Positions 45,021 to 54,253 of a DNA stretch of 55,303 bases are shown here, piece by piece. Made by a program: the position numbers and the translations under genes. Source of the DNA: Bryobacterales bacterium. Its GTDB lineage: Bacteria; Acidobacteriota; Terriglobia; Bryobacterales; Bryobacteraceae. Below the pieces are notes generated by a model. It saw only the letters and a program-made list of their open reading frames with translations. It was not told the origin of the DNA and did not search any database. Location: contig PMUN01000359.1 in the NCBI GenBank assembly GCA_003166875.1, positions 1,974 to 57,276 of the forward strand. Direction: 5' to 3'. Position 1 is the stretch's first letter. The number at the start of each line of letters is the position of its first letter.

Positions 45021-47582
45021 GTGGATATCCGCTTTAACGGAAAAGCAATCCCCATCCAGGAAGGCGATACGGTAGCATCGGCGCTTTATCGCGCAGGTCA
45101 GCGGATTTTCACTCGCAGCTTCAAATATCACCGGCCTCGCGGGTTGCTGTGCTGCTCCGGCCACTGTCCGAATTGCCTGATGAACGTGGATGGAATTCCC
45201 AACGTCCGGACCTGCATTACCCCAGCGCGTGGGGGGATGGCGGTGAAACATCAGAACGCGCGGCCCTCTCTGGATTTCGATTATCTGGCCATTGCTCAAC
45301 AATTCGATTGGATGATGCCGGTTGGCTGGTACTACAAAAACTTCACCAATCCCCGCTTGTGGCATTTGGCTGAGTCGCAGATCCGCAAAGTGGCGGGATT
45401 GGGCGATCCTCCTCCGCCGGATGCTCCCGAGGCTGTATACGAACACGCCCACATGCAGGCCGGCGTGGCAGTGATCGGAGGAGGTGAAGCTGGATTGAAC
45501 GCCGCACGCGAGGCAGCTTCCCAAGGGGAACGCGTGGTGGTGGTGGATGATCAACCGCGTACTACGCTGGGCGACTCTAGCTACACTCTTCTTTCCCGTT
45601 CCTACTGCTTCGGACTGTACGAAGGAAATCTGCTCGGCGTACTGCAATCGGAGCCGCATTCGGGTGTCCGAGAGCGTCTGGTCCACATCCGCGCGAAACG
45701 GATCGTAGTTGCAACCGGCGCGTATGAGGCGCCGCTGACGTTCAAGAATAACGATCTGCCCGGCATCATGTTATCCACGGCTGTCTGGCGCTTGATCCAT
45801 CGGCACGGCATTCAGCCGGGAACCAGCGCCGTGATTATCTCGAATGAAACCGGGGATTCAGCCATTGCCGCGGAACTTCGCAATGTGGGGATTGCGGTGG
45901 TTGCGACGGTTCCTCCGAGTGACGTGCTGGAAGCTACCGGCAGCAAGCATGTCACTGGATTGCGTACCAGGCGCGGTAACTTCGCATGCGATTTAGTTGT
46001 AATGTGCGGGCATCGCATCCCGGACGCGGGATTGCTGTCACAAGCCGGCGCCAAATTGGAGTGGAGCGCTGAAGCGGGCGCTTTTGTACCAACTGAGCTT
46101 CCGCCCAACATCACAGCGGTGGGAGACGTAACGCACGCACTCGTGCGTGCCGCATCGACACTCGTGTCGATGCCCAACAAAAGAACATTCGTCTGCTTCT
46201 GCAACGACGTCACTAGCCAAGACATCTGCGACAGCATCGCGGAAGGCTTCGATCACATTGAGCTTCTGAAGCGCTACACGACAACCACCATGGGTCCATG
46301 CCAGGGGCGCATGTGCCAGCTCCAGGCTATCGGCATTTGCGCGCGAGAGACTGGCCGCGAGATTCAAGAAACCGGCGTAACTACATCCCGTCCTCCGAAT
46401 CCCGGTGTCACGTTGGGCGCACTCGGCGGCGCGCGCCACCATCCCATTCGCCGCACGCCCATGCACTACCAGCATGAGGAGTTGGGAGCGGTGTGGATGG
46501 ACATGGGCGATTGGAAACGTCCCCGCTATTACAAGAGCGCTCAGACGGAACGAGAATCCATCCTGCGGGAATATAACGCGGTGCGGCAGGCTGTGGGAGT
46601 AATCGACGTGAGCACGCTGGGCAAGTTGTCGCTCAAGGGTCGCGACACCGGGAAGTTACTGGATAAGGTTTACACCAACCGGTTTTCGGACTTGAAGCCG
46701 GGGCGGGTGCGATATGCGGTGTTGTGTGATGAAGCCGGGATCATTCTGGATGACGGCACTATTTCAAGAAAGGATGAAGATGACTTCTTCATTACCACCA
46801 CTACTGGGAATTTGGAATTCATGGAGCAGTGGCTGGAATGGTGGCTGGCAGGCGCGGGTTGGGACGTTCAGACGAGTAATTTGACGTCGGCATTGGCGGC
46901 CGTGAATCTTGCGGGCCCTAAGGCGCGGGATGTATTGAGCGCTCTTACTAACTGCGGTCTTTCCAACGCTGAATTCCCTTACATGGCCTGTCGCAACGCG
47001 GAAGTAGCGGGCGTTCCCGCGCTTTTGATGCGCATCGGATTTGTCGGCGAAACCGGGTGGGAAATTCATTACCCCGCGGAATCCGGCGAACATCTTTGGA
47101 GCGCTCTGATGGATGCGGGACGGCCTTTCGGGATTTGCCCGTTCGGCGTGGAAGCGCAGCGGCTGCTCCGCTTGGAGAAGCGCCACGTTATCGTTGGCGT
47201 CGACACCGACGCGCTCACCAGTCCATATGAAGCCGGCATGGCGTGGGTGGTGAAGCATGATAAGGACGATTTCATCGGAAAATTCGCTCTCGGCAAGTTG
47301 GCCAGCGCGCCGGCACAGCAGAGTCTGGTGGGATTCACGATGAACGCGAATGAAATTCCCGAGGATGGCGCCGCGATCCTGGTAAATGGCGCGCTGGCTG
47401 GACGCGTTACCAGTGCGCGGTATTCGCCCGCTGTCGAGAAAGCCATCGGACTCGCATGGGTTCCGGCCGGGGCTGCTGCGGAAGGAGCCCAGATCGAGAT
47501 ACGCGTGGCCGGCGCGCCCGTTCGAGCCACCGTCACGCAGCGCGTTTTCTATGATCCGGACGGCGCTCGACTGAGAATGTGA
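45021..47582 (+). CDS. soxA: Sarcosine oxidase/N-methylglutamate dehydrogenase alpha-like subunit
   Basis: FKYHRPRGLLCCSGHCPNCLMNVDG; VAVIGGGEAGLNAAREAA; FVCFCNDVTSQDICDSIAEGFDHIELLKRYTTTTMGPCQGRMCQ; C-terminal GcvT-like region. Confidence 0.92.
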   Translation: MDIRFNGKAIPIQEGDTVASALYRAGQRIFTRSFKYHRPRGLLCCSGHCPNCLMNVDGIPNVRTCITPARGGMAVKHQNARPSLDFDYLAIAQQFDWMMPVGWYYKNFTNPRLWHLAESQIRKVAGLGDPPPPDAPEAVYEHAHMQAGVAVIGGGEAGLNAAREAASQGERVVVVDDQPRTTLGDSSYTLLSRSYCFGLYEGNLLGVLQSEPHSGVRERLVHIRAKRIVVATGAYEAPLTFKNNDLPGIMLSTAVWRLIHRHGIQPGTSAVIISNETGDSAIAAELRNVGIAVVATVPPSDVLEATGSKHVTGLRTRRGNFACDLVVMCGHRIPDAGLLSQAGAKLEWSAEAGAFVPTELPPNITAVGDVTHALVRAASTLVSMPNKRTFVCFCNDVTSQDICDSIAEGFDHIELLKRYTTTTMGPCQGRMCQLQAIGICARETGREIQETGVTTSRPPNPGVTLGALGGARHHPIRRTPMHYQHEELGAVWMDMGDWKRPRYYKSAQTERESILREYNAVRQAVGVIDVSTLGKLSLKGRDTGKLLDKVYTNRFSDLKPGRVRYAVLCDEAGIILDDGTISRKDEDDFFITTTTGNLEFMEQWLEWWLAGAGWDVQTSNLTSALAAVNLAGPKARDVLSALTNCGLSNAEFPYMACRNAEVAGVPALLMRIGFVGETGWEIHYPAESGEHLWSALMDAGRPFGICPFGVEAQRLLRLEKRHVIVGVDTDALTSPYEAGMAWVVKHDKDDFIGKFALGKLASAPAQQSLVGFTMNANEIPEDGAAILVNGALAGRVTSARYSPAVEKAIGLAWVPAGAAAEGAQIEIRVAGAPVRATVTQRVFYDPDGARLRM
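46129..46174. repeat. Tandem double-hairpin element C (46 bp), in frame inside the SoxA-like CDS
   Basis: GTAAC-GCACGCA-CTCG-TGCGTGC-C-GCATCGACA-CTCG-TGTCGATGC; encodes VTHALVRAASTLVSM. Confidence 0.9.
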
Positions 47583-48007
47583 TGAAGCGATCGGCATTAC
47601 ATCGATGGCATGAGAAAGCCGGCGCGACGCTGGCCGAAGAAAACGGCTGGTATGTACCATTTCGTTATTCGAACGCAGAGCAGGAGGCTGGGGCGGTTCG
47701 CGGGAGTGTTGGCATCTGCGACCTGAGCCACATCCACGAACCGCTTTCTCCGTACGCGCGTTTCCTGATTGCGGGACCCAACACACGGGCTGTTTTGAGC
47801 AAACTTACCTCACTCAATCTTGACCTGACCACTGCATACGGCTCCGTGGCACACGTGCGAAGCCTGGTCACGCGCCACGAACTTGGTTTCCTAGTGATGG
47901 TTCCGCGCGACTATGCCGAATCGGTATGGGAATCTCTTCTCGACGCCGGCGAAGAATTCCACATCACAGTATTCGGCCTGGAAGCGTCGAGGAGGCTGGA
48001 AGCTTGA
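47579..48007 (+). CDS. soxG: Sarcosine oxidase gamma-like/GcvT-like subunit
   Basis: 142 aa; AVRGSVGICDLSHIHEPL; 4-nt overlap with both neighbours. Confidence 0.75.
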   Translation: MMKRSALHRWHEKAGATLAEENGWYVPFRYSNAEQEAGAVRGSVGICDLSHIHEPLSPYARFLIAGPNTRAVLSKLTSLNLDLTTAYGSVAHVRSLVTRHELGFLVMVPRDYAESVWESLLDAGEEFHITVFGLEASRRLEA

Positions 48008-49203
48008 CGGAGAGAATGTGGAGGCCGCGTTCACTCCAGTCATCCTATGACGTCGTCATCATCGGAGCTGGGATTCACGGGCTTGCCACTGCTTACTACC
48101 TTGGCAAGCGTCATGGAGTGAAGAAAATCGCGCTGCTCGACAAGGGCTATCTCGGCAGCGGCAACAGCGGCCGCAACACGGCTATCCTGCGATCCAACTA
48201 TCGCACTCCGGAAGGCATTCCCTTCTATGACGCATCGGTGAAGCTTTATGAACAAATGTCTCAAGAGCTGGGATGGAACGTCCTGTTCAGCCAGTGCGGA
48301 CATCTGACGCTGGCGCATACGGATTCCTCTCTCATCGGGCTGCGCGTGCGCGCGGAAAATAATCAGGTGCTCGGCGTGGACAGCAAGCTCATTTTCCCGG
48401 ATGAGATCAAGCGGATGGTGCCTGCGATCGACATCAGCAGCCGCGCGCGGTTCCCGATTATGGCGGCGCTCTATCACCCGCCGGGCGGCGTAATCCGTCA
48501 CGATGCAGTGGTGTGGGGCTATGCCCGCGCCTGCGATCGCATGGACATCGAGATTCATCCCTATACGGAAGTGACCGGCATTCGCGTGGAAAAAGGCCGC
48601 GCGCTCAGCGTCGCAACCACGCGCGGTAATGTCGCCGCTGGGGCGGTGCTCAACGTCACCGCGGGATGGGCGTCCACCATTTCAAAAATGGCCGGCGTTC
48701 CGCTGCCCATCGTGTCCCACCAATTACAAGCCTGCGTTACCGAACCTTTGAAGCCGTTTCTTGATAAAGTCATCGTCTCGGCGACACTGCACGTGTATGT
48801 CAACCAGACCGACAAAGGGGAACTGGTGCTGGGCGCGGAAATCGATCCTTACCAGAGCTACAGTATGCGTTCCACGCTTCCAACGCTCGAACAGATCGCT
48901 GGCCACACGCTGGACCTGTTTCCGCAACTGCACGGCCTTCGCATCCTGCGGCAGTGGGCTGGCGTATGCGATATGACGCCGGATTACGCCCCGATTATTG
49001 GACGCGCGGAAGAGGTGGAAAATTTCTACATGGACGTTGGCTGGGGCACGTACGGATTCAAGGCGGGGCCCATTGCCGGGAAGTGCACGGCGGAACTGAT
49101 CGCCACGGGCAAGACGCCGGGATTGATTCAAGCTTTTTCGCCCGGCCGTTTTCGCGCGGGCCGGTTGGTGGGAGAAAAGGCAGCCGCGGCAGTTTCTTCA
49201 TAA
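48004..49203 (+). CDS. soxB: Sarcosine oxidase/N-methylglutamate dehydrogenase beta-like FAD subunit
   Basis: YDVVIIGAGIHGLATAYYLGKRHGVKKIALLDKGYLGSGNSGRNTAILRSNYRTPEG; TTG start overlapping the previous stop, or ATG at 48016. Confidence 0.92.
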   Translation: MTERMWRPRSLQSSYDVVIIGAGIHGLATAYYLGKRHGVKKIALLDKGYLGSGNSGRNTAILRSNYRTPEGIPFYDASVKLYEQMSQELGWNVLFSQCGHLTLAHTDSSLIGLRVRAENNQVLGVDSKLIFPDEIKRMVPAIDISSRARFPIMAALYHPPGGVIRHDAVVWGYARACDRMDIEIHPYTEVTGIRVEKGRALSVATTRGNVAAGAVLNVTAGWASTISKMAGVPLPIVSHQLQACVTEPLKPFLDKVIVSATLHVYVNQTDKGELVLGAEIDPYQSYSMRSTLPTLEQIAGHTLDLFPQLHGLRILRQWAGVCDMTPDYAPIIGRAEEVENFYMDVGWGTYGFKAGPIAGKCTAELIATGKTPGLIQAFSPGRFRAGRLVGEKAAAAVSS

Positions 49204-49221
49204 CCCGAAAAGAGGACCATC

Positions 49222-50556
49222 ATGAAGATTGATGAAGTCAGAAGGCTGGTGCGAGACAAAGGAATCGAATATTTCTTCTGCTCGTTTGTGGAAATGAGCG
49301 GCGTGCCGAAGGCCAAGCTGGTTCCCGCAACCAACCTGGAAGAAATGGCGTCGGAAGGGGCGGGATTCGCGGGATTTGCGGCGGGCGACCTGGGTCAAGG
49401 GCCGCACGATCCTGACGTGGTCAGCATTCCCGACTTCGAATCGCTTGCGATTCTTCCATGGAGGAAGAATGTCGCTTGGGTGCCTGGCAATCTACACGTG
49501 GACGGAAAACCCTGGAGCTATTGCCCGCGCACGATTTTGACGCGGCAGATTGAGAAGGCGCGCCAGAAGGGTTACATCTTCAACGTCGGCGTTGAGCCGG
49601 AATTCATGTTGCTGAAGAAGAATGCAACGGGAGAATACGAGCCGTGGGATTCGTTGGACACTCTCGGAAAACCCTGCTATGACATGCGCGCGTTGTACCG
49701 CAACCTGGACATGATGACCACTCTGCTGGCCCACATGCAAGAACTCGGCTGGGGCCCGTATGCCAGCGATCACGAGGATGCCAACTGCCAGTTCGAAATC
49801 AATTGGTTGTACTCAGACGCCCTACGCACCGCCGACCGGCATACGTTTTTCAAGTGGATGGTGCGAACGGTGGCCGAAGCCAATGGCTTGTGGGCGACGT
49901 TCATGCCCAAACCTTTTTCTCATCTGACCGGCAATGGCGCACATTTCCACTTGAGCCTGGCCGACGCGGATACGAACAAGAATGTCTTTCTGGACTCCGC
50001 AGATCCGCTAGGGCTTTCCGAAATCGGCCGCTGGTTTATGGGCGGCGTGCTGCATCATGCCGAAGCGCTGACCGCCATCACGGCGCCGTTGGTGAATAGC
50101 TACAAACGGTTGATCCGCGGAGCTCCACGCTCAGGCGCGACGTGGGCGCCTGTCTACGTGACATATGGCCGCGCCAACCGAACGCAGATGATTCGGATTC
50201 CTGGTCCAGGCAGGATTGAGAATCGCACTGTGGATGGCGCGGCTAATCCTTATTTGGCATGCACGGTGCTGCTGGCGGCCGGTATGGATGGAATCGAAAA
50301 CAAAATCGATCCGGGTCCCATGAACCAAGACAATCTCCATGAGATGTCTGAATCCGAGTTGAAAAAGCGAAACATTCGCTTCCTGCCGACGACGCTGCGC
50401 GAAGCTCTGGACAAATTCGCCGGGGACACAGTGCTTCAGGAAGCGCTCGGCATCGACTACGCACAATACTACCGGCGCGTACGATCGGAAGAATGGCGCG
50501 CCTATCACCAAAGCGTGAGCGCCTGGGAAATCGAGAACTATCTGAAACTCTATTGA
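49222..50556 (+). CDS. glnT: Glutamine synthetase-family protein (GlnT / gamma-glutamylmethylamide synthetase type)
   Basis: VGVEPEFMLLKK; DANCQFEINWLYSDALRTADRHTFFKWMVRTVA; FMPKPFSHLTGNGAHFHLSL; GANRTQMIRIPGPGRIENRTVDGAANPYLA-type C-terminal region. Confidence 0.9.
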   Translation: MKIDEVRRLVRDKGIEYFFCSFVEMSGVPKAKLVPATNLEEMASEGAGFAGFAAGDLGQGPHDPDVVSIPDFESLAILPWRKNVAWVPGNLHVDGKPWSYCPRTILTRQIEKARQKGYIFNVGVEPEFMLLKKNATGEYEPWDSLDTLGKPCYDMRALYRNLDMMTTLLAHMQELGWGPYASDHEDANCQFEINWLYSDALRTADRHTFFKWMVRTVAEANGLWATFMPKPFSHLTGNGAHFHLSLADADTNKNVFLDSADPLGLSEIGRWFMGGVLHHAEALTAITAPLVNSYKRLIRGAPRSGATWAPVYVTYGRANRTQMIRIPGPGRIENRTVDGAANPYLACTVLLAAGMDGIENKIDPGPMNQDNLHEMSESELKKRNIRFLPTTLREALDKFAGDTVLQEALGIDYAQYYRRVRSEEWRAYHQSVSAWEIENYLKLY

Positions 50557-50575
50557 GGGACGTCACGGCGCCTGT

Positions 50576-52399
50576 TCAGCGGCCACGGAACAGCCACAGC
50601 TTGATCGGCTGATACAGCAAATAGATCACGCCTATGGCTAACCAGATGGTTGAGCTGACGGAGAACATTCGAGCGGTGGTTCTCACTTCGGGCGTGCGGT
50701 CTAACTGAAGCAGCGGGCCACTTTCATTCGCGGCGGTCCGGTCGTAGAGAAACAAGGGAGCCGCCGCAAAGAGCGCGAATACCGGGAACCAGACACCGGT
50801 GATGACGACATTCGCCTGCTTAATCTCCCCACGCATGAAGAAAGAAAGGGACTGGACCACCTCGGCAAGCGTCAACGCCGCAAGCGCGAAATGACGAATG
50901 GCGAGGGCGCGTCCGGCGGACCGCAAGCCGGTCATCAGATCGCGCGAGCGCTGAATGGCCGCCTTTCCCGATAGCTTCTCGACCACGCACACCACCGGCC
51001 AGAGGCAATCGCCGGTTACCCAGCCGGGTCCGTAGAACAACACCGATCGGGCCTGCGTTGCCACCAGAACCGGAATCATCCGAACCAGTTTCCAGAAGAC
51101 TCGGAACGCCAGGAACCTTCTGATGCGGACCTGTTCGTCCATTGCCATTAACGCCGCCGCGGCGCGCAGCAGGTTGTCGGAAAAAATGAAAAGACCCGCG
51201 GCCACGAGCGGGACCAGGACGATTCGCAGGGCGTCAACCCGCAGCAGTTTCCCGCTGAAAGCAACCAGCAGACCCGCTATTGCTAAAATCGTCGCGTAAA
51301 TGGGCATCACCAGGAGCGCATTAGCCCCGAGATGTTGCAGCAGAAATGCTTTGGATCTCCGCAGCGCGAGAAACTCGACGTCCAACGCGTTGTGGAACCG
51401 GCGCGTAAACGCGATCGCGGATGCCGGCCGATCCGCGGGATTTCGCGCCAGACCGGCGACAATGGCGTCCGATACGTCACGCGGAATCTTGCGGACGGCC
51501 GCGGGCGGAACGAGTATACCGTGCTGATGATATTCGAATAACTCGCTCGGCGTTCCGGTGAAGGGCAGTGCGCCACATACCAGTGAGTACGCCACGACGG
51601 CCAAGCTGTAGATGTCGGAGCGGAAATCCACTTCCTTTCCAAGCGCCTGCTCGGGCGACATATAGCCAGGAGTTCCGAGCAAGCTTCCTGGCATGGTTTG
51701 CGCGCCTGCGCTGCTGTCGAACGATCCAGAAGACGGATTCGAGGGAGTTCCTACGATAGCGATTGTCTCACGCTCTTGCGGCACGTCCATCGCCATCGTT
51801 TCGAATTCGCTACCCTTTGGGAAGTTGTCTGGAGGGGCCGCGGTGATCGGATCACTCGTCTCGGGCACTTCCGGGACGGACACAGCCCAATCACCCAGCA
51901 AATTCACCTTGGCTACTCCAAAGTCGAGCACTTTCGCCGTGTATCCGCCGCGGCCGTTTGGTTCCAGCCAGATGTTGTCGGGTTTCAGATCGCGATGGAC
52001 GATTCCGTGCCGATGTGCTTCCGCAAGGGCCAGTCCAATCTGATCCAGAAGGTCCGCGATCAACTGCAGCGCAATAGTCGGGTTGGCTTTCTGGAAATCC
52101 GAAAGGGTCTGCCCGTCGAGAAACTCCATCACCAGGTACGGCATGTCGCCGCCAGCGGCTTTTGCGATGCCGAAATCGGTGACGTTGACAATATTCGGAT
52201 GACGCAGGCGTCCACAGGCCTGCGCTTCGCGCTGGAAACGGGCCAGAAACTGCGGTTCCGCCGCCCACCTTGGAGCAATCACTTTGACGGCGACGACGCG
52301 AGTGGTTCCGAGATGCGTCGCCAAGTACACATTCCCCATTCCGCCTGCGCCCAGTTGTTTGTCGATTCGGTATTTGGCGTCGAGAATTTCACCGATCAT
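50576..52399 (-). CDS. Membrane-anchored Ser/Thr protein kinase
   Basis: KYRIDKQLGAGGMGNVYLATHLGTTRVVAVKVI; HRDLKPDNIWLEPN; LGTPGYMSPEQALG; C-terminal TM segments. Confidence 0.95.
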   Translation of the reverse strand: MIGEILDAKYRIDKQLGAGGMGNVYLATHLGTTRVVAVKVIAPRWAAEPQFLARFQREAQACGRLRHPNIVNVTDFGIAKAAGGDMPYLVMEFLDGQTLSDFQKANPTIALQLIADLLDQIGLALAEAHRHGIVHRDLKPDNIWLEPNGRGGYTAKVLDFGVAKVNLLGDWAVSVPEVPETSDPITAAPPDNFPKGSEFETMAMDVPQERETIAIVGTPSNPSSGSFDSSAGAQTMPGSLLGTPGYMSPEQALGKEVDFRSDIYSLAVVAYSLVCGALPFTGTPSELFEYHQHGILVPPAAVRKIPRDVSDAIVAGLARNPADRPASAIAFTRRFHNALDVEFLALRRSKAFLLQHLGANALLVMPIYATILAIAGLLVAFSGKLLRVDALRIVLVPLVAAGLFIFSDNLLRAAAALMAMDEQVRIRRFLAFRVFWKLVRMIPVLVATQARSVLFYGPGWVTGDCLWPVVCVVEKLSGKAAIQRSRDLMTGLRSAGRALAIRHFALAALTLAEVVQSLSFFMRGEIKQANVVITGVWFPVFALFAAAPLFLYDRTAANESGPLLQLDRTPEVRTTARMFSVSSTIWLAIGVIYLLYQPIKLWLFRGR

Positions 52400-52534
52400 C
52401 GAAGAGTCCAGCCGTCATCATAACAATCGCTAGATCGCCGCATAGGCAACTTCGGCGTGGGCCTGGGCGTGGATATGATCCGGAGAGACCGGCTTTGTCG
52501 ACCGCGAACGCTGCTTCTGCGCGAGTGGTTCGTT

Positions 52535-52579
52535 TGGTCGGGGCGGGGCGATTTGAACGCCCGACCCCCTGCGCCCAAG
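52535..52579 (-). other. tRNA-Pro 3' fragment (anticodon loop to CCA), candidate att site
   Basis: Minus strand CTTGGGC-GCAGG-GGGTC-GGGCG-TTCAAAT-CGCCC-CGCCCCG-A-CCA; no 5' half upstream. Confidence 0.8.
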
Positions 52580-52760
52580 GAAGCACAGTCCACTGCGATG
52601 GGAACCTATCAGGTGCCACAAAATGGGAGAAAAGCTCAATAGATACAGGGCTTGCGCGGGAGTTGCATAACGGTCATCGCGTGGGTTGCAGCGGGTTAGC
52701 AACCCTTGGTAACCGGTCTCGTTTGAAGTTCCGTGTGGACATTCGTGTGGACGGATCGGA

Positions 52761-53150
52761 TCAAGAGACTTCCCTTGCAGGTGCAGCTTCGCGAGCAGGC
52801 TCATCCGCCACCTTGCGACCTTCCAAAGATGCGACCGCGTCCCGTTTCGCTTCCATCCGAATGTGCGAGTAATGCTCCAACATCTGGCGGCTCACATGCC
52901 CTGCGATGGACATGAGGGTTTGGTCTGGCACACCGGCTTCGGCCAGCTTCGTGATGCAGTGATGCCTCAGGTCGTGGAAACGTAGCCCTTTGAGATTCGC
53001 CTTCCTCGTGAGATTTCTCCAAGCCGTCCGCCAAGTCTTCATGGGCTTCGTGAAGTCGAAACCGCTACCCTTTACAGGATCTGTTTTCCTAGTGTGCCGA
53101 AAAATTGCCGCCGGGAACAAGTAGTGAGTTGGATCAGCTGTACCGAGTTT
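52761..53150 (-). pseudogene. Tyrosine recombinase/phage integrase, C-terminal fragment
   Basis: FHDLRHHCITKLAEAGVPDQTLMSIAGHVSRQMLEHYSHIRMEAKRDAV (R..HxxR..H..Y region); N-terminal part absent. Confidence 0.85.
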
Positions 53151-53157
53151 CAGGAGG

Positions 53158-53604
53158 ATGGAAATGGACAGACGCAATTTTTTACTCTCCGGGACCGTCT
53201 TAGTGTCCGCCGTAACGGCTCGCGCACAAGATAAGAGCGCAAATCTGGAAGTTCAAGTGAGCTACACCGGCTCCGGCCCGGTAGACGAATCGCACAAAGT
53301 ATATGTCGTGCTTTGGGACAACCCGAATTTCGTAACGGAGGAGGCGGGTGCCCCACCAATCGACCTCAAAGGAGTCCCTTCGAAGTCGGCGTCCGTTCAA
53401 TTCGACGGCGTCCAAATGAACCCGGTGTATGTGAGCATGGTCTATGATCCAAGCGGAAAGTGGGACGCTCAAAGCCCACCGCCTGCGGGATCATCTCTTG
53501 GCTTCTATGCGAAAGAGCCTGGAAAGCCAGCGCCGATAAAGCTTGAGGCGGGTAACACCACAAAGATCTCCGCGACGTTCGACGATTCTGTCAAAATGAA
53601 GTAG
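53158..53604 (+). CDS. Hypothetical secreted protein
   Basis: 148 aa; MDRRNFLLSGTVLVSAVTARAQ leader; beta-rich body. Confidence 0.75.
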   Translation: MEMDRRNFLLSGTVLVSAVTARAQDKSANLEVQVSYTGSGPVDESHKVYVVLWDNPNFVTEEAGAPPIDLKGVPSKSASVQFDGVQMNPVYVSMVYDPSGKWDAQSPPPAGSSLGFYAKEPGKPAPIKLEAGNTTKISATFDDSVKMK

Positions 53605-53723
53605 AGAGGTTTTCAACAGGCCCTGAAGCGCTATGACCGGGCCAGGTCGAGTCCGTCGCGAACTGAAAAAACTGCGAAATACTTTCGTGACATCTGCATC
53701 TAACTACCCAGAGGGAAATTACG

Positions 53724-53945
53724 ATGGAGAAGCCACGGACCATCAAACTCTCGTTCCTCCGACAGGACGGAAGGCGGGACGGGACGGAATTGGAACACTG
53801 TACACTGAGCGAAGCGCGTGTCCTGGTTTGTCGTGCCCTCCGGAACGCTGACGGGGCCTACACCGAAGCGGACATCTGCATCGCGAGTGCGTACACCGAA
53901 ACGATTCCCCTAGCGGCGGCAGAGCTAGAGTTGGCGTCTGCCTAG
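53724..53945 (+). CDS. Hypothetical small protein
   Basis: 73-aa ORF MEKPRTIKLSFLRQDGRRDGTELEHCTLSEARVLVCRAL; gagggaaa upstream. Confidence 0.45.
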   Translation: MEKPRTIKLSFLRQDGRRDGTELEHCTLSEARVLVCRALRNADGAYTEADICIASAYTETIPLAAAELELASA

Positions 53946-54001
53946 AAGGTACCAATCGTCAATCTCAATCGGGGAGCCGCAAGGCATCTCGCCGCTCGCT
54001 T

Positions 54002-54253
54002 CTATGCCGATGCTGCTCCAAATCTCTCGGTCCTTCGGAGCTGTGTCGAAACTGCAACGGCCCGCTCTTCAAGGTCGCGAAGGAATATGAGCACGTGGAC
54101 TCCTTCGCAGGTTCCCTCGACCATTCCAACAGTATCCGGTGAAGAATCCATGCAAAGGACCACGGACTCCTTCGCGAGTTCCGTCAGCCGAGGGTGTCCT
54201 GTTTCGCCGGTGACGACCGTGATTGGTTCAGTTAGCCGGTAGGCTAGATCCAT
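54002..54253 (-). CDS. Hypothetical small protein
   Basis: ORF from MDLAYRLTEPITVVTGETGHPRLTELAKESVVLCMDSS. Confidence 0.35.
   Translation of the reverse strand: MDLAYRLTEPITVVTGETGHPRLTELAKESVVLCMDSSPDTVGMVEGTCEGVHVLIFLRDLEERAVAVSTQLRRTERFGAASA

Noticed and set aside
46764-47786. 340-aa minus-strand ORF
   Set aside because: Antisense to the conserved SoxA-like C-terminus and SoxG-like gene; no family features.
52535-52620. A complete tRNA-Pro gene
   Set aside because: Only the 3' half is present; sequence 5' of the anticodon loop does not form the anticodon stem, D arm or matching acceptor strand (CGGGGCG).
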